DNA from: Paraphaeosphaeria minitans
Taxonomy: Eukaryota; Ascomycota; Dothideomycetes; Pleosporales; Didymosphaeriaceae
Direction: 5' to 3'
Length of the DNA: 64,000 nucleotides
Assembly (NCBI GenBank): GCA_015832175.1
Contig: WJXW01000014.1
Span: forward strand, 1,364,001-1,428,000
The stretch's first letter is position 1. Each line of letters opens with the position of its first letter. This document shows positions 31,767-44,043 of this stretch, in pieces. Below the pieces are notes generated by a model. The model was not told where the DNA came from, made no database searches, and was given only the letters and a program-made list of their open reading frames with translations. A program made the position numbers and the translations under genes.

Positions 31767-32925
31767 CGGTTTCGCATGTCTGCTTCGGAGATGAATCTGG
31801 CAAACGACACTGCAGCATGCGTGCGAGCGGACCTTTGCATACTTGCAGCCCGCGTGCTTGCTACTGGACACGCAAGCCGCATGCAGAACGTGAGTATTCA
31901 TCAGGTACTTGTAAGCTGCAGTGGGAAAGGCCAATCTAGCTGATGATTCGATGGAGGTAAACGTGTGTCTTTCCGTTCCTTCCATCACAAGAAAGAACTG
32001 TCCAACAGCGGGAAAGGCGCCGGTGTGGGTGGGGACGAACTATGAGTCGCGATGCGAGGTTACCTAGAACTATAGGTATCACACCTTGTAGACGAGATCA
32101 TGGACGAGGTGCTAATATGTTTGTCAACAAAGGGATATGTTTCACCTTTACCTTTACCTTTGCCTTCACGTTTGCCTTTACCTTTGCCTTCACCTTCACC
32201 TTTGCCTTCACCTTCACCTTTGCCTTCACCTTCACCTTTGCCTTCACCTTCACCTTTGCCTTCACCTTCACCTTTGCCTTCACCTTCACCTTTGCCTTCA
32301 CCTTCACCTTTGCCTTCACCTTCACCTTTGCCTTCACCTTCACCTTTGCCTTCACCTTCACCTTTGCCTTCACCTTCACCTTTGCCTTCACCTTCACCTT
32401 TGCCTTCACCTTCACCTTTGCCTTCACCTTCACCTTTGCCTTCACCTTCACCTTTGCCTTCACCTTCACCTTTGCCTTCACCTTCACCTTTGCCTTCACC
32501 TTCACCTTTGCCTTCACCTTCACCTTTGCCTTCACCTTCACCTTTGCCTTCACCTTCACCTTTGCCTTCACCTTCACCTTTGCCTTCGCCTTCACCTTCA
32601 CCTTCACCTTTGCCTTCACCTTCACCTTTGCCTTCACCTTCACCTTTGCCTTCACCTTCACCTTTGCCTTCACCTTCACCTTTGCCTTCACCTTCACCTT
32701 TGCCTTCGCCTTCACCTTCACCTTTATCTTTATACCTTGACTTCCACCTTTACTTTCACCCTCACCTTCACTGTGGCTGGTTGGAGCCCCATGCACGCGC
32801 TTGGCGGGGTAGGCAACATGACCCAGGCGACACGCTAGCAGGACGCGCCTGCCCCACTAAAACTTGGGTTGCACGCTGTACTGGGTCGACGTCGGCCGCA
32901 CTCACCGTCGCCGACGCACGTCACG
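31767..32925. other. Spacer containing the 18-bp minisatellite
   Basis: 1.16 kb between MSH3 and the Net1-like gene. Half is the tandem array described separately. The rest shows no gene. Confidence 0.6.
32143..32735. repeat. 18-bp minisatellite built from CTTCAC/CTTTGC hexamers
   Basis: About 33 units of CTTCACCTTCACCTTTGC, very homogeneous (many consecutive identical units), with variant blocks at about 32580 and 32700 where CTTCGC appears. The unit is itself two CTTCAC hexamers and one CTTTGC. Five of six frames are open, giving Thr-Phe-Ala, Ser-Pro-Leu, Leu-His-Cys, Lys-Val-Ala and Gly-Lys-Glu polymers. These are frame artefacts. The array sits about 190 bp upstream of the Net1-like start codon. 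Confidence 0.96.
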
Positions 32926-35001
32926 ATGCGATTGACCGTCAAGGTGCTGCCGCTGACGGCGGGCAATGTGCCGGAGACCTACCAGGCCGAAGCGCTCGCC
33001 GTCTTCCAGCAGCGCGTGTTTGCGCTGCCCGTCGACGCCGCCGATACTTTCGAGCTCGTATGGCGCAAGATCGAGGACCGCTACAAGAACAACTACCTCG
33101 CGCCGCAGTACGTCGCCCTCTTCGCCATCAAGAAGCTGCAGGACGGCCGCGACTGCGACCTTGACCTGACCGACACGGTGGGATCCATCTTCGCCGACGA
33201 GGCCGTGGCCGACCGCGTTGTCAAGGTCGTCCCGAGCTTCGCGAACCGCCTCTGCTCCATGCCCCCGGACACCAACCTGCGCCCGAACCCCCATAAGCGC
33301 TCCAGGCTCCCGAGCGATGACCACTCCAACAAGCGCGCCCGCCAGCAACCGCCGTCTGCCCAAGTCGACATAGACGCCGTTGCTGGTGGGCCCATACTGT
33401 CAGTCGAATCCGACGGCGACCGGGCAAACAGATCGCACACGCGAGGCTCCGTGACCCTACTGAGCACGGTGCGCCACGGCAAACCTCAATTCACCACGCA
33501 CATAAAGTCGGAGTCTCCCGAGCTCGGGGCTATCACGTCACCAAGTGGTTTGAAGAAGCCGGCGCAGCCCTCGTACGGCATGGTTGTCAACACCCCAGAC
33601 AAACCTTCGTCTCAAGCAGTCAGTACAGTCCCCCGTCCCATTCCGGTTTCGAAACTGAGACCTTGTCAACAGCCGCACTCCAAACAGAAGTCAAGTGAAT
33701 CTAGAACCACTCAATCAACATCTGCATCGACGCCCTATGGCAATATGAAAAAGTCCGAGCTCCGAGAGCTACTCCTAACCCGTGGTCTAAAGGCCCAGGA
33801 GAATGGGAAACGGAACAAAGATGACTTGGTGCAGCGCCTGATCGCGGACGATGCGCAGGTTGATGACACTACTATCCAGGAGACACCTCAAAGCAAGGGA
33901 CGAACGTTGGAGAAGATACATGTGTCGCCGAAGAGTACAGAAAAGAATGCCATTGCGTCGTTTCAAGAGCCCTCGAACCATGAGGAGGCCAGCTCTACCA
34001 ACAGACCAGACTCGGACAAGCCGTCTTCAAGCAGGCCAATCTCGAAAACCCCGTCTCCACGCAAGCTGAATTCGAAAAGTTCGTCTGCGAGCAGGATATC
34101 TATAAGCAACCGGAATTCGAAAAGTCCGTCTTCGAGCAGACCATCTCCAAGCAAACCGAACGCGACCAACTCGTCTCTAATCATGCTAAACTCAGCAAGC
34201 CCGTCCCCAACCAGCCCGGACTCAATCAGGTCGTCTCCACTTGCGGCACGGGAACCAGCTCAATGGCTGGCCAAATCGCCGTCACCGCATCGACTTGAAA
34301 GTGATGCAGATTCTGTAGAGTCTAGAGCGTCATCTCGTTCACAATCCCCGGTCGACAATCTAGACGCGGACGCCGCTATGAACCAAGATACCAGCGATTC
34401 GGAGAGCAATGCGAAGTCGGACGAAGATGATGAAGCTAACGGAGATGACGAAGTTGACGAACAGGACGAAGTTGACGAGGAGGGCGAAGTCCATGGAAAG
34501 GGCGAAGTTGGCAAGGTCGACGTGAATCGGAGTCCTTCTCCGGCGAATCCGGGTGCTCCTCCCTCCGCCCAGTCCTTGCCGTCTTCTGTGGTCCCCGACA
34601 CACAGTCTTCCTCGACGCAGCTACCCGCAACACAACCCCCTCCGCGATCAGCACAATCCAACGGCGGGATCAATGCATGGTTCACTTCAGCATCCCAGCC
34701 GCTTGTGCGCCCAGGCCAGCCCAGGTCACAGCCCCCGTCAGCATCCCAGCCCGTTGTTCCCAGACGCGGAACGCGGAACGCAGGCATCTTCAGTTCCTTG
34801 AAAGAGATGCTGAAGCAAACCCGCGAACAATCCAAAGGAGCACCACCAGCAGCCCAGCCCAAGCGGGTGGAGTTGAAAGCTAGGGACCTGGGGAACCCGA
34901 GCCAGAGGAAGCTGCCTTCTGCGCTGGAGGACAGCGAGGACGATGAGAGTCGGGACAGTAGCAGCAGCAGCAGTAGCAGCAGTAGTGACGAGGACCCTTG
35001 A
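32926..35001 (+). CDS. Net1/Dnt1-like nucleolar protein with an SAP-like motif
   Basis: Predicted 691-residue protein, single exon. Residues 1-105 ([47 protein letters not shown]) match, from memory, the N-terminal domain shared by the Cdc14-binding nucleolar proteins Net1, Tof2 and Dnt1. These hold the Cdc14 phosphatase in the nucleolus and act in rDNA silencing. Residues about 274-308 look like an SAP DNA-binding helix pair ([22 protein letters not shown]). The remainder is Ser/Pro-rich and disordered with many SP sites, then very acidic (about 450-490), and ends in a Ser-run acidic tail. That composition fits a nucleolar scaffold. I rejected the upstream ATG at 32869 because the conserved domain starts at 32926. 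Confidence 0.82.
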   Translation: MRLTVKVLPLTAGNVPETYQAEALAVFQQRVFALPVDAADTFELVWRKIEDRYKNNYLAPQYVALFAIKKLQDGRDCDLDLTDTVGSIFADEAVADRVVKVVPSFANRLCSMPPDTNLRPNPHKRSRLPSDDHSNKRARQQPPSAQVDIDAVAGGPILSVESDGDRANRSHTRGSVTLLSTVRHGKPQFTTHIKSESPELGAITSPSGLKKPAQPSYGMVVNTPDKPSSQAVSTVPRPIPVSKLRPCQQPHSKQKSSESRTTQSTSASTPYGNMKKSELRELLLTRGLKAQENGKRNKDDLVQRLIADDAQVDDTTIQETPQSKGRTLEKIHVSPKSTEKNAIASFQEPSNHEEASSTNRPDSDKPSSSRPISKTPSPRKLNSKSSSASRISISNRNSKSPSSSRPSPSKPNATNSSLIMLNSASPSPTSPDSIRSSPLAAREPAQWLAKSPSPHRLESDADSVESRASSRSQSPVDNLDADAAMNQDTSDSESNAKSDEDDEANGDDEVDEQDEVDEEGEVHGKGEVGKVDVNRSPSPANPGAPPSAQSLPSSVVPDTQSSSTQLPATQPPPRSAQSNGGINAWFTSASQPLVRPGQPRSQPPSASQPVVPRRGTRNAGIFSSLKEMLKQTREQSKGAPPAAQPKRVELKARDLGNPSQRKLPSALEDSEDDESRDSSSSSSSSSSDEDP

Positions 35002-35639
35002 GCGCGCTGAGCACGGTTCGGACATGCCACTGCTACCCAACGTTGTCGGATCGGTGCCCCTGTGCGACTGTTCGTTCCTGGAAACAAGACGCCGCTTGAA
35101 CCCGCTGGACATGTTGAAAGAGACATGTTGGGTGTTCATCCTGCACGATGTGACGGGTTGCATCGATCGGCATGGCAGTCATTGCCCACGGCAGCAACTC
35201 TGAATAGTCTAGACACCTTCCCGGCACAGTAGTCCTTGTCTACGGCAGTAATCCAAGATGGTCGAGACAGCTCTGCATCGCACCCCGTTGTTCTGCTGCA
35301 GCGGACCAGAAATAGACCAGACAAATCTAAATCGAGCATAGTTCTAATATGACTAACTACCGTCTTTGGTGCGTATCTATAGTGGACCATTGCGCACCCC
35401 CTCTTCCCAAACGCCAGCCAATGCTCCAATCCGTGGCACGCCCGCACGTCGGCTTCCTCGCATGCAAAGACACGCCATGTGAATAGCCCCGCCTGCCATC
35501 TCTATACTACTATGCTTTGTGATGCACATGCGTCAAAGACACGCTTACATGCTATGCAATTGCCTCGCCTCCGCCCTGTATGATACATCAGCCGCAGCCT
35601 CGCCACGCGATGCTGTGATAGGAAAGCCCTGCGGCATCT
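35002..35639. other. Convergent 3' spacer
   Basis: 638 bp holding the facing 3' ends of the Net1-like and SERCA genes. No gene or repeat recognised. Confidence 0.5.
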
Positions 35640-38600
35640 TCACTCGGCCTTGGGTCTTGCGCTGCCGTTCTGCACATAGCGCGAAGCGTCGTCGGGTATC
35701 TTGTGCATGTAAAACTTGCGCTCGAGAAACTTGAGGCCTTCGTCAATCAAACTGGGATGCATGTCAGCTATTGTGATACAAAAACAACTTGGGCTGGAAA
35801 AACTCACATGATGGGCCCGCTGATTATCAGGACGGCCTTCCACTCGCTCCAGTCCAGTGGCACAACGCTAAACAGACCTTGGAGGAAAGGCACGTAGAGC
35901 AGGACGAAATGCAGCGCCATGGACAAGCAGATGGCGTATACGAGCATCATGTTCTTCCAGAGCGGTAGGGTAAGCAGCGATTCGGAAGACGAGAGGGCGT
36001 TCATTGCGTTCAGCATCTCGATGACAACGAGGATAGACAGCGAGACCGTCGAAGCTGCGCGAGAAGACTCGTTGGCGAACATCTCGCACCCAATCTCTGG
36101 AAATTGCGAGGAGCAGCGGTGGAAGTGGGTGAGCTGGTAGAAGCTGATTTGGGGGCCGGCGCTGTTGAACATGAACCACCAGGCGTAACCGAACACGGTT
36201 GCTGCTCCAACATAAGTGCCGATGACCATGTAGCGGAAGAACAGCCATCCGTCCACGAGCGCTTCGTCACGCTTCCGCGGCCGCCTCTTCATGACGTCGT
36301 GATCCGATGGGTTGAAGGAGAGGGCGGTAGCGGGCAAACCATCTGTGACGAGGTTGACCCAAAGGAGCTGGACAGGAATAAGTGCTTCGGGCATGCCAGC
36401 GGCAGCTGTGAGGAAGATGGAAACAACTTCGCCGATGTTGGAAGAGATGAGATATCTGATGAATTGCTGAGTGTTGTTGTAAATGGAACGACCTTCTTCA
36501 ACAGCGCTCTCGATGGTGGCGAAGTTATCATCCACCAAGACCATGTCAGCGGCGAGCTTGGCGACATCGGTTCCGGAACCCATGGCAACGCCAATATCAG
36601 CTTTCTTGAGGGCGGGTGCATCGTTGACGCCGTCACCAGTCATGGCGACAACTTCTCCAGCTTGTTGGAGGAGATCTACCAGTTTTTGCTTGTGGGTGGG
36701 TTCCACACGGGAGAAAAGAGACGCTCGTTTAGCGGCTTCCATTTGCTCAGTCTCGCTGAGGGCATCGAACTCACGACCAGTATAGCTCTTGCCGGTGGTA
36801 TCTTCGTTTGGACCGAAAACTCCGATTTGGCGGCAGATAGTCTCGGCGGTGTTCTGGTTGTCTCCTGTAATCACAATGACGCGAACACCAGCAGAGCGGC
36901 ATTTCGCAATCGAAGCGCGAACTTCAGGACGAGGAGGATCCAACATGCCAACAAGACCAATCAAAGTCATGTTTTGCTCCAATTTGGCATAATCTTGGGT
37001 GGTTTTGGCCCCTTTGAGGAGAGGGTTGGAACCGATGTCGTCCACAGATGCCAGGGCCAAAATACGCAGTCCCTTCTTGCCATAGTCGACGACTTCTTTG
37101 GCCAGTAGGCCTGCCATTTGCTTGTTGAGCTGTACCCGTTTCCCATGCTCCCCGACGATGACGTGCGTGCATCGGTCCAGAATGGATTCCGGGGCCCCCT
37201 TCACCAATAGCCTCTGAGAATGCGAGTTTTGAACCAGGACAGACATGCTTTTACGGTCGCGGGAGAACTCATAGGTCGCTTGTCGGGAATATTGGCCTTC
37301 GTAGTATTTGCTCGCGCGATGAAGACGCTCAGATGGGGAAACAGATACCCGGGTGGCGTTGTAGTCACGATCAGGTGTGCCGACCTTCTCGACCAGAACC
37401 CGCAATGCGCCTTCGGTTGGCTCGCCGATCAAGGCATGCTGTCCGCTCTTGGGGTCCAAAGAAATAGCCGAATCGTTGCAGAGCGCAGTGACTTCACACA
37501 TCTGGCGAATAGTGTCGGACGAGGCGGCCAGATGATCTCGGATTTGGCCTTGCTGGGTGATTCGGCCTTCGGGGGCGAAGCTCGTTCCTTCCACGTCGAC
37601 CTCTTCCAGGCCCTTGCCATCTTCGGTGACGTAGACTATCTTGTTGACGCTCATTTGGTTTGTTGTCAAGGTACCGGTTTTGTCGGAGCAAATCACACTG
37701 CAGCTCCCGAGCGTCTCCACAGAGGGAAGGCTGCGGACAACGGCGTTCTTTGCTGCCATCTTGCGCGTGCCAAGAGCGAGACAGGTGGTGATGACCACGG
37801 CAAGACCTTCGGGGATAGCAGCGACACCTAGAGAAACGGCAATCTTGAGGTAGTAGATAGCGCCCTTTGCGAAACCGCCATGCGAGGGGTCACTGAAGTT
37901 GCGGATGTTGATGAGCCAAACCAGAACACAGATGGCCGTAATGACCTTGGCCAACACGTCCCCAAAGCTGTCCAGCTTTTCTTTCAAAGGCGTAGGCTGC
38001 GAGATCTGCGATGTGATACTTTCGTGGATGTCTCCGATGGCAGTGTTGGCGCCAGTGAGCACAACAAGCGCGTTGGCATGACCCGTAACGACGGTGGTCC
38101 CCGAGAACAGCATGTTGACTTGATCCTGCTTGACGGCATGCTCGTCCTTGATGGACCTGGTGTCCTTGGAGACGCTTTCGCTCTCGCCGGTAAGGATGGA
38201 CTGATCAATGTTGAAGCTGTTGCTCTGGACAGACAATATCCTGCAGTCTGCAGGGATCCTGTCCCCGACGGCAACGGACACGACATCGCCGGGGACCAGG
38301 TCATCCGCTTTTATGCGCGTGATCTTGCCGTCGCGGACGACCTTTGCTTCGTTCGCCGAGTACTCTTGGAGGGCTGCAATGGCTTTCTCGGCACTCGTTT
38401 CTTGCGACACACCGACGACGGCATTCAACACCAGGATGGTGAGAATCTAAGCGGGGGAGCAGAGTCAGCGCCTGTCCACTGGTGCATGGTGGGCGGGTGG
38501 GGGGAGCAACTTACGACTGCAGGATCCACGAAGGCGGTCCAGTCGTCACCGCCTTCGAAGAGGGCGAGCACAAAGCTCACGGCGGCGCTGCCGAGCAGGA

Positions 38601-38848
38601 TGATGACCAGCTGGTCCTTGAACTGTTCGAGAATGAGCTCCCATATTGGGGTGGGGGGGTCTTCGGGAAGCGCTGTTCGCATGCATTAGCAACCACGGGC
38701 GGCCTGCACGGGGGCGGCATCTCGACGTACCATTTCTGCCGTGCTTCTGGCGAGCACTCTGCACCTGCTGGTGTGACAGGCCCTGCTGCTCGGTCACGCC
38801 AAAGTGCTTCAGCGCCTCAGCGGGCGTCTTTGTGAAGGCATTCTCCAT
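35640..38848 (-). CDS. SERCA-type P2A calcium-transporting ATPase
   Basis: Predicted 1008-residue ATP-driven Ca2+ pump of the endoplasmic reticulum. Four exons: 38848-38731, 38672-38515, 38446-35808 and 35751-35640. It starts [18 protein letters not shown], as animal SERCAs do. The actuator loop is TGES (178-181), M4 carries [10 protein letters not shown] (PEGL at 304-307) and the phosphorylated Asp347 lies in [12 protein letters not shown]. The nucleotide domain has KGAPE, and the hinge has [23 protein letters not shown]5/M6 hold the calcium-site segments NIGEVVSIF and [16 protein letters not shown]. The last exon adds a cytosolic tail ending SARPKAE with no KKXX retrieval signal. The close match to SERCA rather than to PMR1/SPCA comes from the N-terminus and the M6 sequence. 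All catalytic residues are present. Confidence 0.95.
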
Positions 38849-39855
38849 GCTCTGCGCGCAGCGATGACCGGACAATTCGCTGCCGGGTGCACGAGGAGGG
38901 AGTGGGGGTTGGCGGGGAGGTCGCAGGGGACGAGGGAGGTCCGGGGTGTTTTTTATACCGGGAAGCTTTTCGACGTGCGGCGGCGCGTCGACGGGCACAG
39001 GGAAGAACCAATCTGTCCTTTGGTGTAGAGTGGAGCAGGGGACCCGAGCTAGTCCTAATCAGTACGCCAGCACCCAGCCACGCCCTGCGCCGCCCGTCCG
39101 TCCGTTGCCCGCTGGCCACTGCCCACATTGTCCTCCACGGTGCGTCTGCTGCTCTCTCTCTCTCTCTATCTCTCCCTCCCTCCCTCTCTCACACACTCTC
39201 ACACACTCTCTCACACACACACACTCTCTCTCTCTCACTCTGCCACGCCATTGTCTCCATCGCTTCGAGGCACCTCGACGTTTTCGGTACTGTTGCCCCG
39301 CCATGCTCCCTCGCCTCGTCTCGCCCCGTCTCGCCTCGCACTCGCACTCGCACCTTTCTAGCCAATGCGCCACAGCAGATGCGCCACGGGCAGCACGGCA
39401 GGTGAGGTCTTCACCTGGTTCCGATCAGCGGGTCCCGCTACATTCCAATCGCAAAGATACCCAGGTAGTCTGAACACGCCGAGCGCGCCGTCGAAGTGGG
39501 CCGTGGCTGCTGGACCACGGCCCTTGGTTTGCACCTACACGACTATCAACTGGTGTTATGCACAAGTCTGACCGCGTCGTCTCTTCATCCCACAGGGTAT
39601 CAAGAATATCCCCGGTCCCCTATGCAAACCCCCAAAAAAGTACAAACGCCAACGCTATGCTGTCATGATCCCCCGTCCGTACCAATACCCATCCAATGCT
39701 TCCCGATCCTCCGTCCGTGCCATTGCCCATCCAATGCTTCCGAGTCGAGCATTCCAGCCTCGACATGTGTGCACTACAAAACCCTACACGTGCATCCCGT
39801 AACACGGCGAAGCGTTCGAGAGGGGAGAGAGAGAGACGGACGCATCCAACACCCC
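38849..39855. other. Spacer with CT/CA microsatellite
   Basis: About 1 kb between two minus-strand genes. It contains a CTCTCT/CACACA tract (about 39149-39240) on the SERCA promoter side and the 3' region of the histidine kinase. No gene recognised. Confidence 0.55.
39149..39240. repeat. CT/CA-rich dinucleotide microsatellite
   Basis: A mixed (CT)n, CCCT and (CA)n run with interruptions. Confidence 0.85.
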
Positions 39856-42617
39856 TCACGGTGTGCTCATTGCCGGAGCGCAATGCTGCCTGATCAGCTT
39901 CTCGACATCCCGTATAACAAAAGGCTTCGTGAGAAATCCCTTCATGCCCACCTTGCCGGCACGATCCACAGCTGCGTCCGTCACATCTGCGCTGACGGCA
40001 AGGACCATCGGCTTTTCGGTGATGGCATCCATCTTCAAGATGGTCTCAGTGGCCTGGAACCCGTCGAGTCGTGGCATCCAAAGGTCCATGAGGATGACAT
40101 TGATGGCCTCGTGACAAGGGCGTTGCGCGTTGTTGCGCATCTGCTGCACAGCATCGTTACCATCGTAGGCTTCATAAACGTCGCTGTAGCCAAGATTCTT
40201 GAGCATGTGGCGTAGTACGCTTCGATTGATGCGGTTGTCATCCACTACTAGGAACGTGAGTGGAAAAGTCTCAGCAAGCTTCTTGTCGTGGCTGCCACGG
40301 TGAGCGTTTCTGCCCTTGGAGATGGCACGCGGTCGGGCTGGTGACGCAGAGCGAGGAGATGGCAGGCCAACATGTCGAGGCCCAAGCGAAGACTTGACGT
40401 GCGCAGGGCTGTTGGACGATAGGGCCATCGGCTGCAACGGCTCCGAGGGAGGAGGCGTGCTATGGTGGCGTGTGACGTTCGCCGGCATGACATCTCTTTC
40501 CATGGACAGACGGGATTTTGTGGAGAGACTTGGGGATCCGAATGGTGAGCCTGGGCGGCTGCACACTTCGCCAGGCGTCATCGGTACTCGCATCTCAAAC
40601 TCTGAGCCTCTATGCAGACCCGATACGCGCGATCGGAGGCAGAATAAATCCCCCCCAAGTTTCCTCGCGAGCCCTTTCGCCACCATCAGCCCGAGGCCTA
40701 GCCCTTCGCTGGCGCGCGTAGTGGAATCGTCTTCTCGTGAGAAAGGTTTGAAGAGATCCGGCAAGAAAGCTGCAGGAATCCCAGAGCCTGTGTCCTTTAC
40801 GTTGATGACAATGTACCTGGCATTGACACTGAGCGAAGCCTCCAGACTGATCGAACCGTGTTCTGTAAACTTGATAGCGTTCAGAGCTAGACAGGATATC
40901 ATTTTGGCAAGGTCCTTTTCGTCAATCACGATCGTGTCGGGTACATCTGGCGATACTGCCCATTCAATCATCTTCGAACGCGCTTCACCGTTGGAGCTCC
41001 GTGTCCGTACCTCGATCTTTTCACCACGGTCCGTCTCTTCCGCAATGGCAGAGTCAGGCCGACCTCCGACTTTCAGTGCATCGTTGATGACATACTGAAT
41101 GACTTCACGCAAATTAGTGTACCGTAAGCCGGGCGCAGTTGACTGTTCCGATGCGAACATGGGCGACAGACTAGGATCGACTTCCCCACGACTTCCCACC
41201 GCGCCATGCGAGCAAAATTCCTCCTCGGTCTCGACGGTGCTTATTGTTGTTGAAGCAAGGCCCGCGCGTGCTGTGCCGCTGAGAGGTTCTTCTGAGATGG
41301 AATGCCTGACTCGACGACGAGCGCTTCTCGCCACTCGCACTTGCCCTGACCAAGCACGCACCTCCTCTCTCTTTCTCTTTATCCCACAATACTGAGCAAA
41401 GGGAAGCGTGCCGCCAGTGATTGGGATCTCTGGCCGGCTGTTTCGGAGGAAGACGTTCACCTGAGAGAAATCGGGGTCCAAGGGTGTCGTAGGAGTCTCT
41501 GGCACTCCCATGTTCATATCGTAAGCGTGTACCACGTTGTCGGCAGCTTCAACCGCACGTCGTGAAGAGTCTGCAGGTTCCGATTAGTACCAGACGTCGT
41601 GTAGGGACGTGCCAGATGGCAGGACGATGCCAAGAGGTTGACGGAAAGAGGGGTTACAGTGCACTGACCTTGTACGGCCTCGATGTTTTGTTTCAAAGAG
41701 TCGAGCAGCTTTCGTATCCGGGGGTCATGGTGCGTGTCCTCGGCGACTTCCTTGATGTTTGCCATCATCACGTCCAACATGCCCACTACACCTTGCATTG
41801 GCGTGCGCAGTTCGTGCGAAAGGCTCCGGGCATACGGCTTCAGTGACTGCGCCATCGACACAGCCTCGTGGGGAACAATTCTTGTTTCTTTTTTCAACAC
41901 CTCGGCGGATTTGGCAAAGCTCTTTCCCTCGAGAACGCGGTGCAGGATGACGTCTTCCAGGCCATGGAACAACATTTCCAGATAGCCCCAGCTCAGGCGC
42001 CTCTCTGCGGCTCCTTCTGGGCTCCACATGACTCCAAAATGGGCGAAGCACTTGCCATGGGCGAACAGGGGGATTCCAAGATATGCCTCACCGGGCACGA
42101 CCAGCTCGTTGGGGTTGTTGATGATGAAGTCGTTGAGCTTCTCCGGGATGATGAAGATCTTGTCGTGCTTCATGTATGCGCAGGGACACTGGTAGGCATG
42201 ATATTTGAAGTTGTTCATGTGGGTAGTGTTGCCATGGCCGTCGTTGACGTAAAAAGCAGCGCCCATGAGGCAGGCACCGGGTTCGCCGATTGGGGGCAGT
42301 TCGACGGCGACGTCTCTGTCGTGTTGGAGGATGCGCTTGGAAACGAAGGCATACTGGGCGCCGGTGATGTTGGCCATCCCTTCGGTGAGGAGGTGCCAGA
42401 AGGTCTCTGCGTCGGCTTTGCGGAGGGCATCCTTGAGGCGTACCAATTGCTCTACCGCGTTACTTTCGACAGGGCTGTAGTGGCGAAGTAACTCGTCGTT
42501 GAAAGCGTCGTCGCCGGCGTGGACGACCATGCCTGGGGTGGGCTGCGAGAAACAGAGGGAGTGGCGTTGGATTACATCGGGAGGCACAGTGCTAGGGTCG
42601 AGAGCCATCTCTCCCAT
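39856..42617 (-). CDS. Cytosolic GAF-domain hybrid histidine kinase
   Basis: Predicted 887-residue two-component sensor with no membrane segment. Two exons: 42617-41669 and 41570-39856. A GAF-like sensor region spans about 70-230 (HLLTEGMANITGAQYAF, LGIPLFAHGKCFAHFG). The H-box is SLSHELRTPMQG with phospho-acceptor His268. The ATPase has an N-box around Asn547 (LALNAIKFTEHG), a G1 box KDTGSGIP and a G2 box EGLGLGLMVAKGLA. The C-terminal receiver has VVDD (Asp760/761), phospho-acceptor Asp812 in ILMDLWMP and Lys865 in FLTKPF, so both halves look active. Between the H-box and N-box lie about 280 residues, far more than usual. This insert includes a basic KRKREEVR patch. The ligand is unknown; downstream partners should be an HPt protein and Skn7/Ssk1-type regulators. 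Confidence 0.92.
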
Positions 42618-42668
42618 GTTGAAGGACCATTGGGGGGTGGAGGGCAGAGGAGGGAGGGCAGCGCAAAG

Positions 42669-42798
42669 CAGAACAGGGAAGAGCAGGACCGGGAAGAGCA
42701 GAACAGAGCAGAGCAGAGTAGAGTAGAGTAGAGTAGAGTAGAGTAGAGTAGAGTAGAGCAGAGTAGAGCAGAGCAGAGCAGAGCAGAGCAGAGCAGAG
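42669..42798. repeat. (AGAGC/AGAGT)n pentanucleotide repeat
   Basis: About 26 units of a purine-rich 5-mer; AGAGC blocks flank an AGAGT block. It lies 50-180 bp upstream of the histidine kinase start codon, so probably in its promoter or leader. Confidence 0.92.
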
Positions 42799-43199
42799 GG
42801 CAGACGCAGGTGCAGCGGCGTTAAGGACTGGCGACTGGCGACTGGCGACTGCTAGAGTTGCACAGGCAGAAGAGACGATCTAGAACGCGCGCCTGTGTGG
42901 AGGCCTCTGCGCCGCCCTGCAACCAACGCTCCAACTCCGGGTGGCGGCGCGCCGGGGCAGCGTCAGACAAAGGCGAGCGGTGCACAGTGCAGGGCGCCCT
43001 GGTGCGGGGGTCGTGTGCGTGTGCGTGTGCGAGTGCGGGCGTGGGCGGGTGTGTGTGGGAACGAACGCGACGGTGGGAAAGTGAAGGTGTGTCTACTGCT
43101 CAGCGCTGCCCCCAGGCGCCGCACACTGGACCGACAGAGGATGTGCAGACACTGACAGCTGGGGCTGGGCTCCAGGCCGTCTGCCCACGAGATGGTCTA

Positions 43200-43408
43200 T
43201 CCACTGGATTTCTATCCACTGTCCACTGCCCAATCCACTATCCACTGCTCAATCCACTGTCCACTGCTCAACCCACTGTCCACTGCTCAACCCACTGTCC
43301 ACTGCTCAACCCACTGTCCACTGCCCACTGTCCAATCCACTGCCCACTGTCCAATCCACTGCCCACTGTCCAATCCACTGCCCACTGTCCAATCCACTGC
43401 CCAGCGCC
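43200..43408. repeat. 19-bp tandem repeat (CCACTG-rich)
   Basis: Two related 19-bp series adjoin: one with CTCAACCCACTGTCCACTG units (about 43248-43322) and one with CCAATCCACTGCCCACTGT units (about 43323-43402). Confidence 0.88.
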
Positions 43409-43611
43409 CAGTGCCCAGCCAGGGCGGGGGCGGCTGCTCACTTCTGCGTCTGCTTGTTGCGCGTTCTAGATCGGAGCCATGCACATCATGTGCAGCGCTA
43501 CACCCTACCTACACCCTACACCCTACACCCTGCACCCTCCCCGAGCGGACGAGACGCCACTCATGCACCCTCCCACCAACGCTGACCGTATCTTGCCTTT
43601 TTCTTTTCTGA

Positions 43612-43672
43612 CGCTCTCTCGCTCTCTCTCTACTCTCTCTCTTACTCTCTCTCTTACTCTCTCTCTTCCAAC
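43612..43672. repeat. CT-rich microsatellite
   Basis: CTCTCT blocks separated by TA or TTA. Confidence 0.8.
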
Positions 43673-43892
43673 CAGTTGCCAGTCATGCAAGGGCGCCCGT
43701 TACTCGTCAGCCACAGCGGCAAAGGCACTCTTATTCCCGTGATCTGACCCGTACCCGCAACCCACAAGCTCAGACCAAACTCTCGCTTGCACACCCAGCC
43801 TGGACCTGTCTTCGGGACATCTGTGAAATGACCAACAAATGAGATGGGTACAGCTACCGACCTTCTTTCCGCCATGGATGGCTGCTTCGATC

Positions 43893-44043
43893 CTCATACC
43901 TACCTAGGTACCTACCTACCCACCTACCTACCCACCTACCTACCCACCTACCTACCCACCTACCTACCCACCTACCTACCCACCTACCTACCCACCTACC
44001 TACCTACCCCATCCACCCACCCATCTACCTACCTACCCACCCA
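43893..44043. repeat. 12-bp tandem repeat (CTACCTACCCAC)
   Basis: About 10 units between TACCTAGGTACC and a degenerate CCATCCACCCATCTACC end. It encodes a Tyr-Leu-Pro-Thr polymer in one frame, which is not a gene. Confidence 0.92.

Noticed and set aside
32098..33164. Long ORFs of Thr-Phe-Ala, Ser-Pro-Leu, Leu-His-Cys and Lys-Val-Ala repeats
   Set aside because: Five frames of the same 18-bp array are open. One ORF runs out of frame into the Net1-like gene.
43503..43540. CACCCTA-type repeat resembling a telomeric sequence
   Set aside because: The unit is 7 bp CACCCTA, not the fungal CCCTAA. The tract is short and internal, among other simple repeats.
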